Assembly (NCBI RefSeq): GCF_021245725.1
Contig: NZ_JAJGSX010000032.1
Span: forward strand, 39,627-103,626
Reading direction: 5' to 3'
Source: Pseudonocardia sp. TRM90224
Lineage (GTDB): Bacteria; Actinomycetota; Actinomycetes; Mycobacteriales; Pseudonocardiaceae
DNA: 64,000 nt
Shown one piece after another: positions 44,560-53,265 of the stretch. The position numbers were made by a program, and so were the translations under genes. Under the pieces are notes generated by a model. It did not search any database. It was not told the origin of the DNA and saw nothing but the letters and a program-made list of their open reading frames with translations. Position 1 is the stretch's first letter, and the number at the start of each line of letters is the position of its first letter.

Positions 44560-45411
44560 ATGACCACCACCGCCGACCCCAACCCCACGGCCGCCGACTC
44601 CGGCCGTTCGGCGACCGCGACGTTCGCGAAAAAGGAGCGCGACGCGGCGCCCGTCGACAGCGCCCGCGTGGACACCGTCGCCCGCGCCGCACTCGCCGCG
44701 CTGCACGACGTCATCCGCGAGCACGAGCTCACCTACGCCGAGTACGACGCCCTCAAGGCGTGGCTGATCCGCGTCGGGGAGGACGGCGAGTGGCCCCTGT
44801 TCCTCGACGTGTTCGTCGAGCACGTCGTCGAGGAGGTCGGCACCGCCGACCGCCGGGGCGCGGTGGGCACCATCGAGGGCCCCTACCACGTGCCCGGAGC
44901 CCCGGAGTTCGCCGGCGAGGCGACCCTCCCGATGCGCGACGGCGAGCCGGGCACGCCGCTGCGGTTCCGGGGGACCGTCACCGATCTCGACGGCAACCCG
45001 ATCGAGGGCGCGACCGTCGACCTCTGGCAGGCCGACGCCGACGGCTACTACTCGCAGTTCGCCCCGGGCATCCCCGAGTGGAACCTGCGCGGCACGATCC
45101 GCACCGGCAGCAACGGCCGGTACACGTTCCACACCGTGCAACCCGCCCCGTACCAGATCCCTACCGACGGAGCCACCGGCGCGCTCATCTCCGCAGCCGG
45201 CTGGCACGCCTGGCGGCCCGCGCACCTGCACCTGAAGGTCTCGGCGCCGGATCGCCTCCCGGTCACCAGCCAGCTGTACTTCGACGGCGGCGACCACATC
45301 GCCGACGACGTGGCACAGGCGGTCAAGCCCGCGCTGATCCTGCGGCCCACACCCGTCACGTCCGGCCGCGGGGTCGAGGTCACCTACGACTTCCGGCTGG
45401 ACCCGGCATGA
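44560..45411 (+). CDS. catA: catechol 1,2-dioxygenase
   Basis: 283 residues, intradiol dioxygenase. Iron(III) ligands: a tyrosine in DGYYSQF (163 or 164), Tyr198 (APYQIP), His222 and His224 (RPAHLHLKV). The N-terminal helical linker domain typical of catechol dioxygenases is present (LTYAEYDALKAWLI). Opens the catechol ring to cis,cis-muconate. The ATG at 44560 has GAGGAG upstream. Catechol is the expected iac end product. Confidence 0.93.
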   Translation: MTTTADPNPTAADSGRSATATFAKKERDAAPVDSARVDTVARAALAALHDVIREHELTYAEYDALKAWLIRVGEDGEWPLFLDVFVEHVVEEVGTADRRGAVGTIEGPYHVPGAPEFAGEATLPMRDGEPGTPLRFRGTVTDLDGNPIEGATVDLWQADADGYYSQFAPGIPEWNLRGTIRTGSNGRYTFHTVQPAPYQIPTDGATGALISAAGWHAWRPAHLHLKVSAPDRLPVTSQLYFDGGDHIADDVAQAVKPALILRPTPVTSGRGVEVTYDFRLDPA

Positions 45412-45719
45412 CCGAGCTCTACGCGGTGCGGATGGACGTCGCGCTCCCACCGGACATGGACCCGGTCGAGCGCGCCGACCTCCTCGCCCGCGAGAAGACC
45501 TACTCCCAGCAATGGCAGCGCTCAGGACACTGGCGCCACATCTGGAGATGCGCAGGCCAATACGCCAACCTCAGCGTCTTCGCCGTCGACGGGAACCAGC
45601 AGCTCCACGAGATCCTTTGGGGTCTCCCACTGTTCCCCCACATGACGATCGGCATCACCCCGCTGGCCACGCACCCCTCCGACCTCGCCGCGGCCCACGA
45701 CGTCCCGCAACTCCCCTGA
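45408..45719 (+). CDS. catC: muconolactone Delta-isomerase
   Basis: 103 residues, slightly longer than the usual ~92. MTELYAVRMDVALPPDMDP, AREKTYSQQWQRSGHWRHIWR and GNQQLHEILWGLPLFPHMTIGITPLATHPSDL are diagnostic. Converts muconolactone to 3-oxoadipate enol-lactone. Overlaps catA by 4 bases and ends the operon. No enol-lactonase (catD) or later genes follow in the window. Confidence 0.92.
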   Translation: MTELYAVRMDVALPPDMDPVERADLLAREKTYSQQWQRSGHWRHIWRCAGQYANLSVFAVDGNQQLHEILWGLPLFPHMTIGITPLATHPSDLAAAHDVPQLP

Positions 45720-45787
45720 CCAGCCTTCGCGGACCGGCGGGCACCCGGAACACCCGCGTCCCGCGCCGCCCGGATCGACACACCGGA

Positions 45788-46114
45788 TCACGTCATCGCA
45801 CCGCTGATCGTGGTCGATCGGTCGGCGAGAACCCGCTCGATCCAGGCCGCTGCGCGCAATGCGACCAGCTCGGACTGCGCGATCACCTGGATCCCCCGGG
45901 GCAGCCCGCCCGTGCTGCGCAGCCCGGGCACGGTCGCGGCGGCGAGCCCGAGCGCCTGCCACGCCCGGCTGAGGATCGGATCCCCTGTTGCCGCGAGACC
46001 TCGTGGTGCCGCGCCCGGCGCCGCTGCACCGACGAGCACGTCGTAGTGCGACAGCAGCTGTCCGATGTCGCGGCGGACCCGGTCGATCGTCGATCGTGCT
46101 GCTTCGTAGTCGTC
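45788..46114 (-). pseudogene. C-terminal remnant of an amidase
   Basis: About 108 residues aligning with the end of the IacH-like amidase: LLSHYDVLVGAAAPGAAP, ATGDPILSRAWQALGLAAATVPGL, GLPRGIQVI. The catalytic lysine and serines are absent. Upstream it runs in frame into an IS630 transposase fragment, so what remains is a chimeric frame. Probably a truncated second amidase gene. Confidence 0.75.
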
Positions 46115-46237
46115 GACCGACGTGCTCGGTTTCCAGCTGTCCTGTCGATGTGGCGCCAGACCGAACGCCCGCCAGATCCGTGAGATCGCCGACTGCGACA
46201 TCCCCAACGCCGCAGCCGGCGACCGGGTCGACCAGTG
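46115..46237 (-). pseudogene. IS630-type transposase N-terminal fragment
   Basis: HWSTRSPAAALGMSQSAISR, continuing IWRAFGLAPHRQDSWKPSTS, is the helix-turn-helix part of IS630-family transposases. It is truncated at both sides and fused in frame to the amidase tail. The family is the same as that of the remnant near 11.2 kb, but a different part of the protein is preserved. Confidence 0.7.
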
Positions 46238-46291
46238 GGACGAGGTTGGACCACTCCCACCCGCGGCGCATCCGGCTGGCCGGATCGAGGA

Positions 46292-48061
46292 TCATCCTGG
46301 GTCGATGCCGGCGGATCCGTGTTGGTCGGCCAGGAGCAGCCGGTAGGCGCTCGAGCCCGTAGCGAGGTCGTCGTGGGTGCCCTCGGCCACCACGACACCG
46401 CGGTCCAGGAGGGCCACCCGGTCGGCTCGGCGGATCGTCGAGAGCCGGTGGGCGATCACGAGCGTGGTCCGGGTGCCCCGCAATGCCTCCATGCTCTCGT
46501 GCAGGGCACGCTCGCTATCGTTGTCCAAACTGGACACCGCCTCGTCGAGGACCAGTACGGGAGCCTGGGTGAGCAGTGCTCGCGCGATGGCGATGCGCTG
46601 ACGTTGCCCGCCTGACAGCTGCGCTCCGCGCTCGCCGCAGCGCGTGTCGTAGCCGTCGGGCAGCGCGCTGATGAACGCGTGCGCGCCGACGATCCGAGCG
46701 ACGCTCTCGATCTCGGCCTCGGTCGCCTCGGGGCGGCCGAGGCGGATGTTGCCCGCGATCGTGTCGTCGAAGAGGTAGATGTCCTGGGGGACGAGGGAGA
46801 CGGTGCGGCGCAGGTTGTCGGTCGCGATGTCCCGCACGTCGACTCCACCGATCCGCACGGCACCTGCGGTGGTGTCCCAGAACCGCAGGAGCAGGTGCGC
46901 GCAGGTGCTCTTGCCGGCGCCGGACCGCCCGACCAGCGCGACCGTCTCGCCCCGAGCGATCCGCAGGGACAGCCCGCGGAGCACGTCCTCGGCGTGCCCG
47001 GGATAGCTGAACCGGACGTTGTCGATCTCGACGGTGGGAACGTCCGCGCTGAACCGACGCGGCGTAGCCGGCTCGGCGACGTGCGCGGGATAGCCGATGA
47101 TGGCCAGGACGCGGGCCGCTGCGGCGCGGACGTCGCCGAGGGTGCGGGCCGTGGCGGAGACCGTGGCGAGCGGGGCCAGTGCCGAGGTGCCCAGCACGAT
47201 CACCACCGGCAGCCATGGCAGCGCCAGCGCGCCCGCCACGGCCTGCGACCCGGCGACGGCGGCGAGCACGAGGAGGCCGAGACCGAGCAGGAGTTCCGTG
47301 CTGACGAGCTCGACGCCGGCCCGGCGCGCGTACCGGCGGTGCGCGCCGGCGAGCTCCTCGCCGCGGGCCAGCACGCGCTCGACGTAGTCGGCGCCACGCC
47401 TGGCCAACGCCAACTCCCGAATGCCCTGAATGACGTCCGTGGTCTCGCCGGCGACGTCCCCGCGCGTTGCGCGCAGTCTCGCCCCCTGTTGCCCGGCCTT
47501 CCGGGCGAGCGCGGCGGGCACCGCGGCGACCAGCACCATCAGGACGGCCATCACGAGCGCGCAGAGCGGGTTGAGCACAGCGACGGTGACGAGCGCCCCG
47601 ATCGAGACGAGCGTGGCGCCGACGTAGTCGGCGGCGGTGTGCGCGAAGAACATCTCCGTCGCGCCGACGTCGTTCTTGGCGATCTCGGCGAGGTCGCCGG
47701 TGCGCCGGCCCAGTAGCCGGCCAGGGGTGGCGCGGGCGATGCCCTCGACGATGCGGACGCGCAAGTCCTTGAGCAGGCGGTACGCCCAGTCGTGGGCGAT
47801 GCTCGTCTGCCAGAGCTGGGCGATCCCGGCGACGGCAACGGCGAACCCGATCCCGACGAGCAACGCGCCTGCGGCGCCGCCCTGCTCCGTGACGAGCGTG
47901 CCGACGGCGTACGCGGTCAGCGCGGGCAGGACGGCGACGGTGGCGTAGTAGAGCAGGCCCGACACGATCACCAGGCCGAACACGACAGGCCGTGAGGCCA
48001 TGTAGGGCAGGAGCTTCCAGAGCGGTCGTTCGATGGAATCGGTTGTCGTTGCGGTCGTCAC
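46292..48061 (-). CDS. ABC half-transporter (membrane + ATPase), YbtP/Q-like, second of pair
   Basis: 589 residues. Six membrane segments then an ATPase with GRSGAGKST, LSGGQRQRIAIARALL, LVLDEAVSSLDND and VIAHRLST. Unusual detail: Walker B is followed by AVSSLD rather than ATSALD. Forms a heterodimer with the protein encoded upstream (ATGA overlap). Sets of MFS plus two such half-transporters resemble YbtX-YbtQ-YbtP, which import metal-siderophore complexes despite an exporter-like fold. Confidence 0.88.
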   Translation of the reverse strand: MTTATTTDSIERPLWKLLPYMASRPVVFGLVIVSGLLYYATVAVLPALTAYAVGTLVTEQGGAAGALLVGIGFAVAVAGIAQLWQTSIAHDWAYRLLKDLRVRIVEGIARATPGRLLGRRTGDLAEIAKNDVGATEMFFAHTAADYVGATLVSIGALVTVAVLNPLCALVMAVLMVLVAAVPAALARKAGQQGARLRATRGDVAGETTDVIQGIRELALARRGADYVERVLARGEELAGAHRRYARRAGVELVSTELLLGLGLLVLAAVAGSQAVAGALALPWLPVVIVLGTSALAPLATVSATARTLGDVRAAAARVLAIIGYPAHVAEPATPRRFSADVPTVEIDNVRFSYPGHAEDVLRGLSLRIARGETVALVGRSGAGKSTCAHLLLRFWDTTAGAVRIGGVDVRDIATDNLRRTVSLVPQDIYLFDDTIAGNIRLGRPEATEAEIESVARIVGAHAFISALPDGYDTRCGERGAQLSGGQRQRIAIARALLTQAPVLVLDEAVSSLDNDSERALHESMEALRGTRTTLVIAHRLSTIRRADRVALLDRGVVVAEGTHDDLATGSSAYRLLLADQHGSAGIDPG

Positions 48062-49836
48062 AGCGTTGCTCCGGACTGGATGAGGCGGTGGTAGGTGCCG
48101 CCACTTGCGAGCAGGGACTCGTGGGTGCCGCGCTCGACGACGCGGCCGTCGTCGAGCACGACGATCTCGTCGGCGTCGCGAACCGTCGACATCCGGTGGG
48201 CGACGACCAGCACGGCGCGATCGTGCGCCAAGTTGGTGATGGCGCTGTGAACGGCCTGCTCGGTCCGGCCGTCCAGTGCAGCGGTGGCCTCGTCGAGGAC
48301 GAGCACGGCCGGTTGGACGAGCAGGGCCCGCGCGATCGCGATGCGTTGGCGTTGGCCCCCGCTGAGGTTGGTGCCCCGTTCGGACACCGGGGTGTCGAGG
48401 CCGTCGGGCATGGCGGCGATGTCAGCGGCGAGGCCGGCGGCGGCTGCCGCGGATTCCACCTCGTCGACGGTCGCGTCCGGGACGGCCAGCGCGATGTTCT
48501 CGCGCAGCGTGCCGGGGAACAAGTGCGTGTCCTGGCTGACCACGGCGACGTGGCGCCACCAGTCGGCGGTGGCCAGGTCACGCAGGTCGTGGCCGTCGAC
48601 GCGGACCCGCCCGCTCGTCGGGTCGGCCAGGCGCAGGATCAGCGAGACGAGCGTGCTCTTGCCGGATCCGGACGGGCCGACCAACCCGACCGTGCGTCCC
48701 CTGCACAGCTCCAGGGTCACACCGGAGAGGGCGTCCTCGGCACGGTCGGGGTAGGCGAACGAGACATCCTCCAGGCTCACCCGTGATGGTGGGATCGGCA
48801 GCGTGCTGGCGTGCTCCTCCTCGAGCAGCGACGAGCGCTCGGCGAGGAATGCGTCGAGCTTGGCCGCGGCCATCGAGGCACCGAAGGTCGCGTGCAGGTA
48901 TTGCCTGGCCTCGTCCACGGGGATGAACGCGACGAGCACGATGAACACAACGGCCAGCGCTGCGGCCGCCGATATCCGACCGTCGGCGGCGAGGAACCCG
49001 GCTCGCACGACCACTACGGCACCGGCGCCCGCGATCGCCCAGCGGGTGGCCAGTGCCTGGGTGAAGAGCGCGTTGAGGGTCCGCATGCTGGCGCGGCGGA
49101 CCCGTTCGGCCTGGGCTGCGAGCCGGTCCCGCACGCGCTCGGTTGCCCCGAACGCCTTGGCGGTCGGCATCCCCTGCACCGCCTCGACGAAAGTGCCGTC
49201 CATGGCCGCGATGTCAGTGAAGACCTCGTCGTGCCCCTTCCGGCCGATCCGGTTCCAGATCGGTCCGGCGGTCTGCACGATCACCAGTGCGACGGCTATC
49301 AGCAGGCCGCTGAGCGGGTCGACGACCCCGATCGCGAGCGCTGCCAGCAGCGGTCCGACCCAGGAGAGCAACTGGCCCGGACGTCCTCGGGCCACCGCAA
49401 CCTCCAGTGCCGAGGCACCATCGACGAGTGTGGCCGCGACCGTCCCGCTCGGCCGGGTTGCGACGTAGGAAGGGCCCAGCACGAGCAGGTGCTCCAGCAG
49501 CAGCCGACGCGTGCTCGCCGTCACGCGGTGCGCAGTGGACTGCGCGATCGACTCGGCTACCCACAACAGGATCGCCCGCCCGAGCACCATGGCGGCGGCC
49601 AGCCACAGCCCCCACGATGCGGACTCCCATGCCTGCCCGGTCAGCGCGGCCGCGACGAGCACGGCCAGGCCGACCGCTTGCAGCAAGCGCGTCACCACGA
49701 CGGCGGTGCCGACGATCACGGCGGCGACCTGTCGGGAACGCACGCTGCGATTGGCGTGCTGCAGCACGCTCGGTGGGCCCGGCGGCGCGGCAGCCCGCTG
49801 CCCACGTCGTTTCGTGGATGGTGCGGTGATGGTCAT
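48058..49836 (-). CDS. ABC half-transporter (membrane + ATPase), YbtP/Q-like, first of pair
   Basis: 592 residues. Basic N-terminus, six membrane segments, ATPase with GPSGSGKST, NLSGGQRQRIAIARALL, LVLDEATAALDG and VVAHRMSTV. The ATG at 49836 has AAGGAG 7 bases upstream and overlaps the MFS stop. Partner of the next half-transporter. Confidence 0.88.
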   Translation of the reverse strand: MTITAPSTKRRGQRAAAPPGPPSVLQHANRSVRSRQVAAVIVGTAVVVTRLLQAVGLAVLVAAALTGQAWESASWGLWLAAAMVLGRAILLWVAESIAQSTAHRVTASTRRLLLEHLLVLGPSYVATRPSGTVAATLVDGASALEVAVARGRPGQLLSWVGPLLAALAIGVVDPLSGLLIAVALVIVQTAGPIWNRIGRKGHDEVFTDIAAMDGTFVEAVQGMPTAKAFGATERVRDRLAAQAERVRRASMRTLNALFTQALATRWAIAGAGAVVVVRAGFLAADGRISAAAALAVVFIVLVAFIPVDEARQYLHATFGASMAAAKLDAFLAERSSLLEEEHASTLPIPPSRVSLEDVSFAYPDRAEDALSGVTLELCRGRTVGLVGPSGSGKSTLVSLILRLADPTSGRVRVDGHDLRDLATADWWRHVAVVSQDTHLFPGTLRENIALAVPDATVDEVESAAAAAGLAADIAAMPDGLDTPVSERGTNLSGGQRQRIAIARALLVQPAVLVLDEATAALDGRTEQAVHSAITNLAHDRAVLVVAHRMSTVRDADEIVVLDDGRVVERGTHESLLASGGTYHRLIQSGATL

Positions 49837-51113
49837 GAGCGCTCCTTGCGTGTTGCAGGTGTGTCTGCGACCGGGTGACTGCGCAGCCAGCGCGTGGTGA
49901 TCGCCGTGCCCACCAGGGCGAGCACCGCCGCTGCGGCGACCACCGCGGGGAAGCCGGCGGCAGCTGCCAGGCCCAGCCCCACCGACGTCGCGCCGAGCCG
50001 TATCACGCCAACCACGGCGAGCTGCAGCGTGAGGTCGGTGGCCGCCGAGGACGGGCGGGTCAGATCCATGGAGATCGTGTAGATGCAGACGAGACAGCCC
50101 GTGTAAGCCACGTACCCGATCAGGACGGCCACCGCGTCGATCGGCACGGCCGTGCCGCCCAGGGAAAGAGGCAGGAGCAACGCCAGTGCCACAGCCCAGG
50201 CTCCGCCGACGATGGCCGCGGCCCGGCGCCGGCCCAACCGGCTGACGAGCCCACCCGCCCCGAACGCCGCCGCGAGGCACGCGACGCCGCTCAGGGTGCC
50301 CGATACCAGTGCGATCTCGCCGAGATTCCAGTGCGCGGCGAGCATCATCGGCGTCAGCACCCCGGTCCCGAGGAAGCCGCCAAGCATGAACATCGGCATG
50401 ACGAGCAGAGCCCACGCGCCGGTGCGCGGCTGCCGCAACAGCGATGCGATTTCACTGAAGGGCATCCCGTGCGCTGCCGCGGTCGTGGTGTCCGGTTCGG
50501 CCACGAACACCAGCACTCCGAACGGCACGAGGTACAGGGTCGCCAACACCACGACCGTCACGCTCCAGCCCGCGTGGGCGTAGAGCAGTAGCGCCCCGCC
50601 CGAGCCGAGCACGATCGAGAGGCCGGCCATCCCGGACTGGATGGCATTGCCCACCCCGCGATCCCGTGCCGGCAGCAGCCGCACGGCCAGCCCGCCCATC
50701 GCGGTGTCATGAAGCGCCGACACGGCCAGACCAGCCGTCGCCAGCGCCAGCACCGCGGGCATGTTCAGCACCGGGTCGAGCGGGGCCATTGCGAGCCAGA
50801 CGAGCACGAGTACCAGTTGGGTTGTCACCAACCAGCCGCGATAGCGACCGAGACGGCCGAAGCCGACGCGATCCACGAGCGGCCCCACGAGGAACCGGCC
50901 GACGTACAGCAGCCCGAGCAGGTTGATCAGCGAGAGCTGTTCGAGGGGGATTCCGCTCTGCAGCAGGATCGTGCTCAGCGCCCCGAAGAAGAACGAGTAG
51001 CCGATGTCGGCGACCAGGTACATGGCCGCGATGACCGCGAAACGCCGCCGCCGTGACGGCTCGACCAGCGGCTCGGTCGACGTCCCACCCAACCCGACGG
51101 CACCCGTCGCCAT
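49833..51113 (-). CDS. MFS permease, RhtX/FptX (YbtX)-like
   Basis: 426 residues, twelve membrane segments. AMYLVADIGYSFFFGALSTILLQSGIPLEQLSLINLLGLLYVGRFLVGPLVDR is close in pattern to siderophore permeases of the RhtX/FptX group. First gene of the operon, coupled to two ABC half-transporters. No siderophore synthesis genes or binding protein are nearby. Confidence 0.8.
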   Translation of the reverse strand: MATGAVGLGGTSTEPLVEPSRRRRFAVIAAMYLVADIGYSFFFGALSTILLQSGIPLEQLSLINLLGLLYVGRFLVGPLVDRVGFGRLGRYRGWLVTTQLVLVLVWLAMAPLDPVLNMPAVLALATAGLAVSALHDTAMGGLAVRLLPARDRGVGNAIQSGMAGLSIVLGSGGALLLYAHAGWSVTVVVLATLYLVPFGVLVFVAEPDTTTAAAHGMPFSEIASLLRQPRTGAWALLVMPMFMLGGFLGTGVLTPMMLAAHWNLGEIALVSGTLSGVACLAAAFGAGGLVSRLGRRRAAAIVGGAWAVALALLLPLSLGGTAVPIDAVAVLIGYVAYTGCLVCIYTISMDLTRPSSAATDLTLQLAVVGVIRLGATSVGLGLAAAAGFPAVVAAAAVLALVGTAITTRWLRSHPVADTPATRKERS

Positions 51114-51126
51114 GCGCTACCTCCCT

Positions 51127-51145
51127 CTGACTGACCGACAGTCAG
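51127..51145. promoter_or_regulatory. inverted repeat between transporter operon and TetR gene
   Basis: CTGACTG, five bases, CAGTCAG: perfect 7-bp arms, 14 bases before the MFS start and 60 before the TetR start. Typical spacing for TetR-family operators. Confidence 0.65.
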
Positions 51146-51204
51146 TTTATTGAAAACAGTTATCGCTTACAAGTGATCCCGACCACGTGGCCGATGAGGA
51201 CACA

Positions 51205-51897
51205 ATGAGCGGTGTCAACGGGTGCGACGAAGAGGAAGGACATCGCGTGGGGCAGCGCACGGAGGCACCGGAACGGCGCCGCAGCGATCTACTGGACGCT
51301 GCGCTGCAGATCGTGCTGGACAAGGGCGTCACCGGGTTGACCGTCGACGACGTGACCGTCGGCGCAAAGGTCGCCAAAGGCACCTTCTACCTGTACTTCC
51401 GGTCCAAGGACCAACTTCTCGGCGCGCTGCAGGACCGCTTCGTCGACGACCTGGCCGCCCGGCAGCAGGCGGAGCTGGACCGGCTCGCCACCGACGACTG
51501 GATGGGCCGCCTGCTGCATTGGATGGAGTCCAGCATCCGCGGCTACCTTGCGCACGCCGAACTCCACGACGCCCTGTTCCTGCATCCCAGTGGGACCGAC
51601 GACGGGGGGAATCGCCGCGCCAAGCACGGGCACGCGGCCGACCCCGCGATGAACAGGCACGCGGCCGGACTCGCAAGCATCCTGGACGCCGGAGCCGCGG
51701 CAGGGGCCTTCACCCTCGCCGACCCGCATGCCGCCGCAGTGCTGCTCTACAACACGATGCACGGCACTGCCGACTACCTCGTCGAGCAGACCAACCACGC
51801 CGGATCAGGCAGTACGGCCGCGCACCTCGTCGACGCCGTGATCGTCGAGTGCTTCAACCTCTGCCGACGCTACGTCGACGCGGAACGAGCCGGCTGA
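51205..51897 (+). CDS. TetR-family regulator
   Basis: 230 residues from the ATG at 51205 (AGGA 6 bases upstream); a GTG at 51187 is an alternative. Helix-turn-helix VDDVTVGAKVAKGTFYLYFRSKDQLL, then a long ligand domain. Divergent from the MFS-ABC-ABC operon with an inverted repeat between them, so its likely repressor. Confidence 0.88.
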   Translation: MSGVNGCDEEEGHRVGQRTEAPERRRSDLLDAALQIVLDKGVTGLTVDDVTVGAKVAKGTFYLYFRSKDQLLGALQDRFVDDLAARQQAELDRLATDDWMGRLLHWMESSIRGYLAHAELHDALFLHPSGTDDGGNRRAKHGHAADPAMNRHAAGLASILDAGAAAGAFTLADPHAAAVLLYNTMHGTADYLVEQTNHAGSGSTAAHLVDAVIVECFNLCRRYVDAERAG

Positions 51898-52562
51898 CGG
51901 TGGTCACCGAACGGGGCCGATCGATCCGTGCCCAGAGGGCCAGCCGCGCGACGCGGCGCGGCGCGGCGCGTGGACGTCACACCCGGGTTGGACGTGCGGC
52001 GACACCGGACCCGAGGTGACCTCACGACGGCAGGTCGGCGGTGATCGACGTCGACGTCTGCGGACGGCCGAGCCCGAGGAACCTTCTGCTCGGCTGACTG
52101 GCCGTTTGCGGAGCGCACGACGGGTGGCAGCAAGGCCTGGTAGTTGTTCAGGTCGGTGGCCGGCCGCGCGAGGTCGGCGGCGAGCGTGGGTGTTGGTCGA
52201 GCAGCTCGTCGAACACGCTCACGGGGCCTCCTGCTGGGGTTGACGCGCACATCGCCTTCGCAGGCTCGTTGGTCCGGCGCCCGGTTGGTCTGGTCGAGGC
52301 TCTGAGGTGATATCGAGGTTGCCCGCGGCAAGGCCTACGTGATCCCTCGAAGAATCGCTGCCGGGTATTGACCGGATCGGCATTGTTGGTGGCCGGGACA
52401 AGCCGTTCTACTCAGGCAAGCGCGCCTTCACCATTTGCACGAGCTGATCGTCTGGTTCGGGTTGGCCAGTTCCTCGACGCGACGGCTCGGCGAACTGCTC
52501 TCATCCATCAGACGGGACACCCGACCTGGGGCAACCCCAGATCCGGGGACGCCTGACGGCTC
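51898..52562. other. gene-poor scar region
   Basis: About 660 bases without an intact gene. It contains broken coding-like pieces: near 52150-52230 a minus-strand stretch (ARPATDLNNYQALLP) that looks like a decayed protein I cannot name, and the transposase piece at 52365-52450. Confidence 0.5.
52365..52450 (+). pseudogene. DDE transposase remnant (IS5 / DDE_Tnp_4-like)
   Basis: The plus-strand frame reads DRIGIVGGRDKPFYSGKRA and then breaks. The D-R ... KPFYSGK pattern is typical of the DDE_Tnp_4 core, where it precedes a region missing here. No terminal repeats identified. Confidence 0.5.
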
Positions 52563-53201
52563 TCAAGCCGGGACGTGCTGGCCGCCAGGGGCGGTCGGTG
52601 CGATCGGCGAAGGGCCTGACCTCAGCCGGACGTAGAGCGCGGCGTAGGCAACGACACCGAACACCGCGAGCACGATCGCCACGACGGTCGCGAGATCGCC
52701 GTAGCTGCCGGTGAGCAGCAAGAACGCCGGCAGCCACGCTGTCACCCAGCCCTGGGTCGCGCAGACCGCGCCGGTGTAGCGCGACAGGCTCTCGACCTTG
52801 CGGCCCAGCACGAGGAAGAACAGCAACCACAGGAACGCCCAGTGCAGCCAGATCACGCCGAAGCCGGGATCGGCGAGGCGGAAGAAGTTCAGCCCCGAGT
52901 AGACCAATGCGGAGAGGAAAACGAACAGGCAGAAGTAGCCGAGGCCGGTGCCGTCGAGGTCGAAGGTCAGGTTGAGCCCGACGTAGAGGTAGGTGAAGGC
53001 GAACAGGTACAGCCCGGCGGCGGACAGGATCGTGTCCGCGTCGCCGTTGGCGGTGAAGATCAGGTAGGTCGGCGTGATGATCTGCAGTGCGCCGACGAAG
53101 AAGTTGATCGGTGCCGCCGACTTCGCGTCGACCCAGCCCAGCAGCATGACGCCGTTGATGAACAGCACCGCCCCGACGAACAGGAGCCCGACAGATCCCA
53201 T
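52563..53201 (-). CDS. amiS: AmiS/UreI-family amide channel
   Basis: 212 residues, six to seven membrane segments. MGSVGLLFVGAVLFINGVML, PINFFVGALQIITPTYLIF and GLYLFAFTYLYVGLNLTFDLDGTGLGYFCLFV are characteristic of the AmiS/UreI channels that let urea and short amides cross the membrane. Third gene after fmdB and formamidase; most likely admits formamide. Confidence 0.9.
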   Translation of the reverse strand: MGSVGLLFVGAVLFINGVMLLGWVDAKSAAPINFFVGALQIITPTYLIFTANGDADTILSAAGLYLFAFTYLYVGLNLTFDLDGTGLGYFCLFVFLSALVYSGLNFFRLADPGFGVIWLHWAFLWLLFFLVLGRKVESLSRYTGAVCATQGWVTAWLPAFLLLTGSYGDLATVVAIVLAVFGVVAYAALYVRLRSGPSPIAPTAPGGQHVPA

Positions 53202-53265
53202 GGGTTCCGACCTTTCCGATCGCGGGCGGAGCGGGGACCTGACCGGCCCCGCTCCGCAGTGAGGG

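Noticed and set aside
46292..51897. Part of a siderophore or antibiotic biosynthetic cluster
   Set aside because: No synthetase, ligase or tailoring genes on either side; only transport and regulation.
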